Positions 30,742 to 37,484 of a stretch of DNA of 51,537 bases are shown one piece after another; position 1 is the stretch's first letter; every line of letters begins with the position of its first letter. The translations under genes and the position numbers were made by a program. Under the pieces are notes generated by a model, which saw only the letters and a program-made list of their open reading frames with translations, ran no database searches and was not told the origin of the DNA. The stretch is from DASXBA01 sp036406475 (GTDB taxonomy: Bacteria > Actinomycetota > Thermoleophilia > Solirubrobacterales > Thermoleophilaceae): NCBI GenBank assembly GCA_036406475.1, contig DASXBA010000087.1, forward strand, positions 1-51,537. The letters are read 5' to 3'.

Positions 30742-32300
30742 GCTGGGAGCCCGAGCTAGACGAGCTTCGCCGCCGCGAGGAGCTTGCGCGGCGGATGGGG
30801 GGCGAGGAGCGGGTCGAGCGCCAGCGTGCGTCGGGCCGGCTCACGGTCCGGGAGCGGATCGAGCGGTTGTTCGACCACGGCACGTTCCACGAGACGGGTG
30901 CGCTGGCCGGCAAGGCGACCTACGGCGACGACGGCGAGATCGAGGACTTCCTTCCCGCCAACGTCGTGATCGGCTCGGGCCGGATCGAGGGCCGCCGGGC
31001 GGTGGTGCAGGGCGACGACTTCACTGTCCGCGGCGGGGCCGCCGACGCGGCCATCTGGCAGAAGATGGTCTACGCCGAGCGGATGGCGCACGACCTGCGA
31101 CTGCCGCTCGTCCGGCTCGTGGACGGCACGGGCGGCGGCGGCAGCGTCAAGACGCTCGAGCAGACCGGCTTCTCCTACGTCCCGCCGCTGCCGGGCTTCG
31201 ACGTGGTGGTGAAGAACTCGGCGATCGTGCCGGTGGTGGCGGCCGCGCTCGGCCCGGTGGCCGGGTTGGGCGCGGCGCGAGTCGTCTGCTCGCACTTCGC
31301 CGTCATCGTCAAGGACACGGCGCAGCTGTTCGTGGCCGGACCGCCGGTGGTCGCGGCCGCGATGGGCGAGTCGCCGGACAAGGAGGAGCTCGGCGGCTCG
31401 CGGGCTCAGGCGCGGGCCGGTGCGGTGGACAACGTCGCCGCCGACGAGGACGACGCCCTCGACCAGATTCGGCGCTTCCTCTCCTACCTTCCGGACAACG
31501 TCTGGGAGGCGCCGCCCGGGCAGGCCGCGAGCGATCCCGCCGACCGGCGCGAGGAGGAGCTCCTCGCGGTCGTGCCACGGGACCGTCGCCGCCCCTACAA
31601 GATGCGGCGGGTGCTCGATCTCGTGCTCGACGCGGGCTCGCTGTTCGAGCTCGGCCCCCGCTACGGCCGTCCGCTGATCACCGCGCTCGCCCGCCTCGGC
31701 GGCCGCCCCGTCGGCGTGCTGGCCTCGGACCCGGAGCACTACGGCGGCGGGCTCACCGCCGACGCCTCGGAGAAGCTCGCGCGCTTCGTCGACCTCTGCG
31801 ACCAGTTCCACCTGCCCGTCGTCAACTTCGTCGACCAGCCGGGCTTCGTGATCGGCACCGCGGCCGAGCGCGCCGGCACCATCAGGCGCGGCGCCCGGGC
31901 CCTCTACGCGGTGCACCAAGCAACGGTGCCCTGGGTGTCGATCCTCGTCCGCAAGGTCTACGGCGTGGCCGGCGCCGGCCACGGCGACGGCTCGCGGCTC
32001 AACCAGCGCGACGCCTGGCCCTCGGGCGACTGGGGCTCGCTGCCGATCGAGGGCGGCCTCGAAGCCGCCTACCGGCGCGAGCTCGAGGCGGCCGAGGACC
32101 CCGAGCGGCTACGCGCCGAGATCGCCGCGCGCCTCGACGCCGTCCGCTCTCCGTTCAGGACCGCCGAACGCTTCTCGGTCGAGGAGATCATCGACCCGCG
32201 CGACACCCGCGTGCTGCTCTGCGACTGGGCCGAGCGCGCCCACGAGCTCGTGCGCCACGAGCTCCACGACGGGCCCAAGTCACGCGGCCCGCGACCCTGA
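30738..32300 (+). CDS. Acyl-CoA (acetyl/propionyl) carboxylase carboxyltransferase subunit
   Basis: 520 residues from TTG 30738 (TTGA overlap with the previous gene). Crotonase-fold carboxyltransferase: an N-terminal half with RIERLFDHGTFHE, VVQGDDFTVRGGAADAA, RLVDGTGGGGS (acyl-CoA site), and a C-terminal half with VNFVDQPGFVIGTAAERAGT and RKVYGVAGAGHGDG (biotin site). Typical length for PccB/AccD-type subunits. It moves CO2 from carboxybiotin to acyl-CoA. No biotin-carboxylase subunit lies in the window, so the partner is elsewhere. The TGA stop is the first three bases of the 31-nt palindrome array at 32298, which may have replaced the original 3' end. Confidence 0.9.
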   Translation: MSWEPELDELRRREELARRMGGEERVERQRASGRLTVRERIERLFDHGTFHETGALAGKATYGDDGEIEDFLPANVVIGSGRIEGRRAVVQGDDFTVRGGAADAAIWQKMVYAERMAHDLRLPLVRLVDGTGGGGSVKTLEQTGFSYVPPLPGFDVVVKNSAIVPVVAAALGPVAGLGAARVVCSHFAVIVKDTAQLFVAGPPVVAAAMGESPDKEELGGSRAQARAGAVDNVAADEDDALDQIRRFLSYLPDNVWEAPPGQAASDPADRREEELLAVVPRDRRRPYKMRRVLDLVLDAGSLFELGPRYGRPLITALARLGGRPVGVLASDPEHYGGGLTADASEKLARFVDLCDQFHLPVVNFVDQPGFVIGTAAERAGTIRRGARALYAVHQATVPWVSILVRKVYGVAGAGHGDGSRLNQRDAWPSGDWGSLPIEGGLEAAYRRELEAAEDPERLRAEIAARLDAVRSPFRTAERFSVEEIIDPRDTRVLLCDWAERAHELVRHELHDGPKSRGPRP

Positions 32301-32392
32301 AAAAAAGGGCCCCGTCCCCCTTCTTTCATGAAAGCAAGGGCCCCGTCCCCTGTTCTTCACATGAAAAAAAGGGCCCCGTCCCCTTTTTTTCA
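32298..32392. repeat. Tandem array of three 31-nt palindromes (family A) between convergent genes
   Basis: Copies at 32298-32328, 32329-32359 and 32362-32392; the first two abut exactly and the third follows after 2 nt. All share the loop CCCCGTC with 12-nt arms of the type TGAAAAAAAGGG / TGAAAGCAAGGG. Copy 3 is a perfect inverted repeat, copy 1 nearly so, copy 2 has several mismatches. The first TGA of copy 1 is the stop of the plus-strand carboxyltransferase, and the last TCA of copy 3 is the stop of the minus-strand CocE-like gene. A/T-rich arms make the perfect copies also look like two-way terminators. Confidence 0.92.
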
Positions 32393-34288
32393 GCACTGCC
32401 CGTTGCAGGGGCCCCAGTCGCGTTTCGCGGCGGGGAGGTTCGCCGGGTCGGCAAGGGGCAGGTCGACGTAGGAGGCGTGGGTGCGGTCGCGCTCCACGTC
32501 GTAGAGGCCGCCCGCAAGGCCCGGGAGCTGCGCCGCTGTGGGGGTGAGGTGCGACACCGAGCTCGACAGGGTCAGCCGCAGCCGGTGCCCCTTGGCGATC
32601 CTCGCGAACACCGGCGGCACCTCGATCTGCTGGAGCGTGACCTTTCCCGGCTCGAGGTCGCGACGGCTCGCCGCCGTGTACGGGTGGTAGGGCAGCGTCG
32701 GCCAGCTGCGCGAGGCGTCGACCGCCCGCAGCGAGCCGAGCAGCGCGCCGGTCGTGAGCGGGAACGAGGAATCGCCGGCTGAGACGTCGTCCAGCGTGGC
32801 GACCAGCTCGCTGTCGGGCGTCGTCGAGCTCATGTAGACGCCCACCGACACCGGCCCGGCGATCGTCACGTCGTGGGTGAGCGGCGCAGTGGTGTACGAG
32901 AGCGCGCCCGCCTGTGTGCTGCCGTCGTGCTCGTGGCAGGGGTTGACGGGCATGCCGGCATACGCCGAGACGAGGCCGCCGAAGCCGGTGCTCCACTGGT
33001 CCGGCCCGCGGTTGCAGGGGCTCGAAGCGCCGGTCCAGGGAAGCCGGTCGGAGGCGGCCTCGGCGGTCGGCGCCCGCGCGTCGAGGACGCCGTCGTTGAG
33101 CGACAGGCGCGCCGTGCCGCTGCGGCCCGCGCCCGGCCACAGCCGGCGAACGCGCGACTGCGGGAGCGGGTAGGCGCCGGCGTCGACCCAGCGCTTCGCA
33201 CCGAGCTCGAACAGGTGGAGCGGCGAGGAGGTGCTCGTGAGCGCGGTGGGCTTCCCCTTGAGCCAGTGGTCGAACCACTCCAGGTGGATCTGCTGGATCC
33301 ACTCCCCCATCCCCACCGGGTTGTGGAACCAGGGGCCGATCACCGCCTGGTAGCGGGGCGTGGCCTTCTGGCCCGGGAGCATCGGCGCATAGATGTGCCT
33401 GCGGCCGGTCCAGGCGTTCTGGAGCGTCGCGTAGTTGAGCAGCACCCCACGCTGATAGACGTCGAACCAGCCGCTCAGCATCAGCGCCGGTATCCCGTTG
33501 CGCACCACCTGCGCGAGCTGCGAGCCGGGCCGGCGCACCTGCCAGAAGGGTGAGTCGAAGGCGCGCTCGCCGCCGCGCTCGATCTCCGTGTAGAGCGACG
33601 CGTCCAAATTCGCATAGCCGGCGGCGCGGGCCGCGATCTGGCTCGGGTCCGCCGTGAGCATCGTCGAGCGCAGGCCGGCCCAGCCGGCGGCGAACACGGT
33701 GTTGGGCAGCCCGCCCCCGAAGGCCAGGTCGCGGTAGAGGTCGAAGCCGGCGGCCGACGGCACGATCGCCTTCAGCGGCGAGCCGCGGCCCAGCTTGGCC
33801 GCCGTGAAGATCTGGTTGAGGCCGACGTACGAGTAGCCGGCCGCGCCGACCTTTCCGTCGGAGCGCGGCAGCCGCGCGGCCCAGCGCACGAGCTCGGCCC
33901 CGTCCTGTGCGTCCCGCGGCGAGAAGAGCCCGAAGTCGCCGCCGGAGTTGCCGCTGCCGCGGACGTCGGCGATCACGTTGATGTAGCCGCGCTTGACGAG
34001 GTACGGGAAGTAGCCGTCGCCGCCAAACGGGGTGTAGCCCTTGGTGGTGGTCACCGAGGACCTGCCGTAGGGCGTCTGGGTGAGGATCACCGGGAATGGG
34101 CCCTTCCCGGTCGGGTAGTAGACGTCCGCCGCAAGCTCCGTGCCGTCCGACATCCGCACCTTCTGGGTCGTCACGGGCTCGATCCCGTACTGCTCGGGGC
34201 GCGAGTAGCCCGTGTCGGCGCAGGCAGGAGCGGCCGCGACAAGCGCGGCCAGGACACACGCGACACCCCCTGCCAATCGAGCGCCCAT
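32390..34288 (-). CDS. Secreted CocE/NonD-family hydrolase (X-Pro dipeptidyl-peptidase-like)
   Basis: 632 residues from ATG 34288 with a signal peptide (MGARLAGGVACVLAALVAAA, cleavage near ACA-D). The alpha/beta-hydrolase domain (about 40-380) has PVILTQTPYGR, the oxyanion strand, the nucleophile elbow GYSYVGLNQ (Ser in GxSYxG) and LEWFDHWLKGK. A C-terminal beta-sandwich domain (about 400-620) has DRTHASYVDLPLADPANLPA, the jelly-roll of X-Pro dipeptidyl peptidases and cocaine esterase. It hydrolyses esters or amides, probably outside the cell. The stop codon is part of the adjacent palindrome array, so the last residues (GPCNGQC) may not be ancestral. Confidence 0.88.
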   Translation of the reverse strand: MGARLAGGVACVLAALVAAAPACADTGYSRPEQYGIEPVTTQKVRMSDGTELAADVYYPTGKGPFPVILTQTPYGRSSVTTTKGYTPFGGDGYFPYLVKRGYINVIADVRGSGNSGGDFGLFSPRDAQDGAELVRWAARLPRSDGKVGAAGYSYVGLNQIFTAAKLGRGSPLKAIVPSAAGFDLYRDLAFGGGLPNTVFAAGWAGLRSTMLTADPSQIAARAAGYANLDASLYTEIERGGERAFDSPFWQVRRPGSQLAQVVRNGIPALMLSGWFDVYQRGVLLNYATLQNAWTGRRHIYAPMLPGQKATPRYQAVIGPWFHNPVGMGEWIQQIHLEWFDHWLKGKPTALTSTSSPLHLFELGAKRWVDAGAYPLPQSRVRRLWPGAGRSGTARLSLNDGVLDARAPTAEAASDRLPWTGASSPCNRGPDQWSTGFGGLVSAYAGMPVNPCHEHDGSTQAGALSYTTAPLTHDVTIAGPVSVGVYMSSTTPDSELVATLDDVSAGDSSFPLTTGALLGSLRAVDASRSWPTLPYHPYTAASRRDLEPGKVTLQQIEVPPVFARIAKGHRLRLTLSSSVSHLTPTAAQLPGLAGGLYDVERDRTHASYVDLPLADPANLPAAKRDWGPCNGQC

Positions 34289-34330
34289 CCCTGCTCCGGC
34301 GCCAGAGGATACGGGGCTAGAGTTGCCGGC

Positions 34331-34783
34331 GTGGCATCCCTCGCCGATCTCGTCAGGCTGCCGCCGCTGGCGCTCCTGCGGGCGTTCGACGATCTGCACA
34401 CCCTCGCGCAGGTCGGCAGCGAGCTGACGAGGCGGATGGACGAGCTCGAGTCGCGGGCGGACGACGCGGTCGAGCTGCTCGAGCGGCTCGACTCCCGGGC
34501 CGACGAGATCCTCGCCCTCGGCGCGTCGATCGACGCGCGCGGCCAGTCGATCGTCGAGCTCGGCGAGCAGCTGAACACGCTCGGTACCGAGGTGCACGCC
34601 CAGGGGGTCCTGATCGAGCAGCGCGCCGCCGAGGTCGCCGAGCGGGGCGCCGAGCTGGTGGCGACCCTGCCGACACTCGAGGCCGCCGTGAACCTGGTCA
34701 CGCCCCTGGAGGGCGCGGTCGAGCGGCTCGGTCGCATGGTCGACCGCCTGCCCGGCGGCGCCCGCCGGCCCGGCACTTCCTAA
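34331..34783 (+). CDS. Small coiled-coil protein of unknown function
   Basis: 150 residues from GTG 34331. I do not recognise a family. Residues 20-120 are predominantly charged helix with heptad-like Leu/Ala spacing and repeated Glu/Asp-Ala-Leu runs (RMDELESRADDAVELLERLD), with few prolines or glycines: a long coiled coil. There is a short hydrophobic N-terminal segment (LADLVRLPPLALLRAF) and no signal peptide or clear membrane helix. It is divergent from the CocE-like hydrolase and followed after 42 nt by a zinc-ribbon protein. It could be a structural or phasin-like protein; that is a guess. Confidence 0.6.
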   Translation: MASLADLVRLPPLALLRAFDDLHTLAQVGSELTRRMDELESRADDAVELLERLDSRADEILALGASIDARGQSIVELGEQLNTLGTEVHAQGVLIEQRAAEVAERGAELVATLPTLEAAVNLVTPLEGAVERLGRMVDRLPGGARRPGTS

Positions 34784-34825
34784 GAACCGTTTGCGGAAAT
34801 CGGGAAGTCGGGCGAAGGTGGGGGT

Positions 34826-35152
34826 ATGTGGCTCGCGCGTCTCCGCCGTCACCGCGCGACGGAACCCCACCTGTGCCCCGACTGCGGAACTGACTTCGTC
34901 TGCCCGGTCGAGTGGGAGCCCGTCAACGAGGCCCACATCTGGGTGCTCCTCCGCTGCGGCGAGTGCGGGCTCTGGCGCGACGCCGAGTTCACCGATGAGG
35001 CGCTCGAGCGCTTCGACCGGCGGCTGGACGACGCCACGATCCAGATCGCGCGGGCGGCCGACAAGCTCCACGCGGACTGGCGCTCGACCGAGGTCGAGGC
35101 CTTCGCCGAGGCGCTCGACCGCGATCTGATCGACGCGGGCGACTTCGCCTAG
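34826..35152 (+). CDS. Small zinc-ribbon protein of unknown function
   Basis: 108 residues from ATG 34826 with a G-rich Shine-Dalgarno (GGTGGGGG). Two Cys pairs, CPDC (residues 17-20) and CGEC (about 44-47), form a likely four-Cys zinc ribbon in the first half. The second half is helical and acidic (EFTDEALERFDRRLDDATIQ). No catalytic motif. Small zinc ribbons of this kind usually bind nucleic acid or a protein partner. It lies just ahead of the Ser/Thr kinase gene (42 nt) in the same direction and may be cotranscribed. Confidence 0.6.
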   Translation: MWLARLRRHRATEPHLCPDCGTDFVCPVEWEPVNEAHIWVLLRCGECGLWRDAEFTDEALERFDRRLDDATIQIARAADKLHADWRSTEVEAFAEALDRDLIDAGDFA

Positions 35153-35194
35153 GTCTTCCGGGCAGCACCGCGCCGGTCCGTCACACTCTGTCTG

Positions 35195-36637
35195 GTGTCC
35201 GAGCTGGTCCTCGAGTCAACGTTCGCGGGTTGCCGCATTGAAGAGGTCGCCGGCCGCGGCGGCATGGGGATCGTCTACCGGGCGACCCAGCTCCCCATCG
35301 GCCGCGCGGTGGCGCTCAAGGTGGTCGCGCCCGAGCGCGCGGCCGACCCGACCTTCCACGCCCGCTTCGAGCGTGAGACGCGCGTGGCGGTGGCCATCGA
35401 CCACCCCAACGTCATCCCGGTCTACGAGGCCGGTGAGAGCGAGGGCCGCCTCTACCTGGTGATGCGCTGGGTGGAGGGCGGCGACCTCCAGGACCAGATC
35501 AGCGCCTCGGACCGGCTCGACCCGCGCTATGCGGCCGAGGTGGTGGCGCAGGTCGCCGCCGGGCTGGACGCCGCCCACGCCGCCGGACTCGTCCACCGCG
35601 ACGTCAAGCCGGCCAACGTCCTGATCGCGAGCCCGCGTCACGTCTACCTCACCGACTTCGGGCTGACTCTCGAGCCGACCAGCAGCCCGCGGATCACGCG
35701 CACCGGCGAGTGGATCGGCACCGCTGAATTCATGGCGCCGGAGCAGTTCGAGGGCGACGACGTCGGCCCGCGCACCGATGTCTACGCGCTCGGCTGCGTC
35801 CTGCACATGGCCCTCACCGGGCGTCCCCCCTTCGCGCGCCAGACCGTGACCGCGACGATGCTCGCCCACCTACGCGACTCGCCGCCGCTCGCGTCGGCCA
35901 CGCCGGGCGTCCCCAAGGCCTTCGACGAGGTGGTCGCGCAGGCCCTGGCCAAGCGGCCGGACGAGCGCTACCGCTCGGCCGGCGAGCTTGGCGAGGCGGC
36001 CCTCGCCGCCGCCGGTGCGCCCGCCCCCGCGGAAGCAGTTCCAGAGCCGGTGACCGGGAACGGCCACTCGCAGGCGGCGACGCTGACGATGGCGAGGCCG
36101 ACGATCGCCCTTCCCGAGGCGGCGCCGGCACCTACCGCCCGCCTCAACCAGCCGCGCGAGCGGGCGACCTCGAGGGCGCTGCTGATGGCCTCGGGCGTCC
36201 TGGCTCTCGCGGCAGGGATCGTGGCCCTGCTCCTCCTGCTGGTCGACCCCCTCCGGCCGGGCGGCAGCTCCGGGCCGCTGACGAAGGCCGACGTGCGCAG
36301 CGCCGTGGACTCCTTCGCGCGCGCGTACGCGCGTGAGGATGACGACGCCCTGTCCGACGTGCTCACGAGCGACGTCTCACGCGTGACGCCCGGAGACTCG
36401 GAGCGCGGCCGGCGCGCGGTGCTGCGCGAGTACCGGCAGCAGTTCGCGGCCAACCGGACCACGGGCTACAAGGTGAGCGGCCTCGAGCTGCGCGGCGGCA
36501 AGGCCGGCCGGGCGTCCGGGAGCTATGTCGCGACGCGCTCCGGGGCTGGGCCGATCACCGGGCGGATCGCCTTCGGCGTCCGCCGCGACCACGGCCACGC
36601 CCGCATCGGGCTGATCGCCGTGACGCCCGACCGCTAG
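35195..36637 (+). CDS. Receptor-type Ser/Thr protein kinase with an extracytoplasmic NTF2-like domain
   Basis: 480 residues from GTG 35195. Kinase domain at about 12-272: glycine loop GRGGMGIVYRA, Lys42 (VALKVV), catalytic loop HRDVKPANVL with Asp136, and DFG at 154-156, then GTAEFMAPEQF. A Pro/Ala linker leads to a single membrane helix (about 328-350, LLMASGVLALAAGIVALLLLLV). The extracytoplasmic part (about 360-480) looks like an NTF2/SnoaL-type fold (VRSAVDSFARAYAREDDDAL ... VTPGDSERGRRAVLREYRQQF), not the PASTA repeats of PknB. A PASTA lipoprotein is encoded convergently next door. Likely an envelope sensor. All catalytic residues are present. Confidence 0.93.
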   Translation: MSELVLESTFAGCRIEEVAGRGGMGIVYRATQLPIGRAVALKVVAPERAADPTFHARFERETRVAVAIDHPNVIPVYEAGESEGRLYLVMRWVEGGDLQDQISASDRLDPRYAAEVVAQVAAGLDAAHAAGLVHRDVKPANVLIASPRHVYLTDFGLTLEPTSSPRITRTGEWIGTAEFMAPEQFEGDDVGPRTDVYALGCVLHMALTGRPPFARQTVTATMLAHLRDSPPLASATPGVPKAFDEVVAQALAKRPDERYRSAGELGEAALAAAGAPAPAEAVPEPVTGNGHSQAATLTMARPTIALPEAAPAPTARLNQPRERATSRALLMASGVLALAAGIVALLLLLVDPLRPGGSSGPLTKADVRSAVDSFARAYAREDDDALSDVLTSDVSRVTPGDSERGRRAVLREYRQQFAANRTTGYKVSGLELRGGKAGRASGSYVATRSGAGPITGRIAFGVRRDHGHARIGLIAVTPDR

Positions 36638-36641
36638 GTCG

Positions 36642-37178
36642 TCAGCAGGTCTTCGACACGTCGAGTCGCACGTGCGCGCCCTTCGGCAGCTCGGCGCCGG
36701 CGTCCGGGCTCGTCCCGCAGACGCCCCAGCCGCCGGGCAGGAACCTGTCGAACAGGCCGCTCTCCTCCTTGACGTCGGCGCGCAGGCCGAGCGACTCGAG
36801 CCGGTCGACGGCGTCGTCGCGCGAGTCGCCGGAGAGGTCGGGCAGCTTGACGAGGCTCTGCCGCGAGACCCGGAGCGCGCTCCACGCGGTCCTCGCCCCA
36901 TGAGCGGAGGCCCCGACGTCGATCACGTTCATCCCCTCGCGCAGCGGAACCTGGGCGTGCCACTCGCCGCCGGACACCTGCGCCTCGTGCCCAAGCACGA
37001 TCACCGTCGCGCCGGCCGGCCGCACCCGGCCGCTCACCTCGATCGAGTCGGTGTGGACCAGCGCGCGGTCGGACGGAGTCGAGAGGGCGAGGCGAACGGG
37101 CGGCGAGCCGTCGTCGCCGCCGCAGCCGGCCAAGCAGGAAACCGCGAAAAGAACCAGAAGCGGTACGAGGCGGCGCAT
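36642..37178 (-). CDS. Lipoprotein with Ig-like and PASTA domains
   Basis: 178 residues from ATG 37178 (a GTG at 37190 adds four residues). Signal sequence with lipobox LAGC (MRRLVPLLVLFAVSCLAGC), so the Cys at residue 19 is lipidated and the protein is anchored to the outer face of the membrane. Residues 30-110 look like an Ig-type beta-sandwich (STPSDRALVHTDSIEVSGRV); residues 114-178 form one PASTA domain (VKLPDLSGDSRDDAVDRLES), the fold that binds muropeptides or beta-lactam-like structures in PknB. Stop 5 nt from that of the kinase gene, convergent. It could be the missing PASTA ligand sensor of that kinase; this is inference. Confidence 0.78.
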   Translation of the reverse strand: MRRLVPLLVLFAVSCLAGCGGDDGSPPVRLALSTPSDRALVHTDSIEVSGRVRPAGATVIVLGHEAQVSGGEWHAQVPLREGMNVIDVGASAHGARTAWSALRVSRQSLVKLPDLSGDSRDDAVDRLESLGLRADVKEESGLFDRFLPGGWGVCGTSPDAGAELPKGAHVRLDVSKTC

Positions 37179-37190
37179 TCGGGCTGACAC

Positions 37191-37337
37191 TAGCGTGCAC
37201 CTGGTGGGGCGGGGATCACCGCTTCACAAGCGGAAAATACCCCCACCTGGGTAGGACTGTTTACACCCGTTATGGGTAGGGGCTCGACTTTCCGCCGCAA
37301 AAGGCGCTATTTTGTCGCTCGGCACATAACGCCGAAT
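37191..37337. promoter_or_regulatory. Upstream region of the riboswitch-controlled hydrolase; comparatively A/T-rich
   Basis: Divergent from the lipoprotein gene. The only relatively A/T-rich stretch hereabouts (about 37255-37330: TTTACACC, AAAAGG, TATTTTG) probably contains the promoter of the c-di-AMP leader. I could not fix -35 and -10 boxes. GGGTAGG occurs twice (near 37248 and 37275). Confidence 0.35.
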
Positions 37338-37480
37338 CTTCGTCGCCATGTGACGGAGAACGGGGGAACCAAATCGGCCGCATTGCGGCCAGGGGCGAAT
37401 TGCCACCGGTGTGTGGCATAGCGCAGGTCCAGGCGCGAGCCCGTCAGCTCACCTCGTAGGCGGTCAGCGACATAGGAGGT
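37338..37480 (+). ncRNA. c-di-AMP riboswitch (ydaO-yuaA leader)
   Basis: The conserved core segments occur in order: CGGGGGAACCAAAT (about 37361-37374), a variable hairpin (CGGCCGCATTGCGGCC), GGGGCGAATTGCC, and the invariant 3' block GAGCCCGTCAGCTCACC followed by TCGTAGGCGGTCA (about 37437-37466). The ribosome site AGGAGG (37474-37479) and the GTG of the hydrolase follow at once. In Actinobacteria these leaders sit before secreted cell-wall hydrolases and lower expression when c-di-AMP is high. The placement here fits. The 5' limit is approximate. Confidence 0.9.
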
Positions 37481-37484
37481 ACCC

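Noticed and set aside
32298..32392. Short CRISPR-like array
   Set aside because: The repeats directly abut with no spacers, each is itself a palindrome, and no cas gene is present.
37260..37285. SigB/SigF-type promoter from GTTT...GGGTA upstream of the riboswitch
   Set aside because: Spacing is about 11 nt instead of 14-17, so it was not annotated as a promoter.
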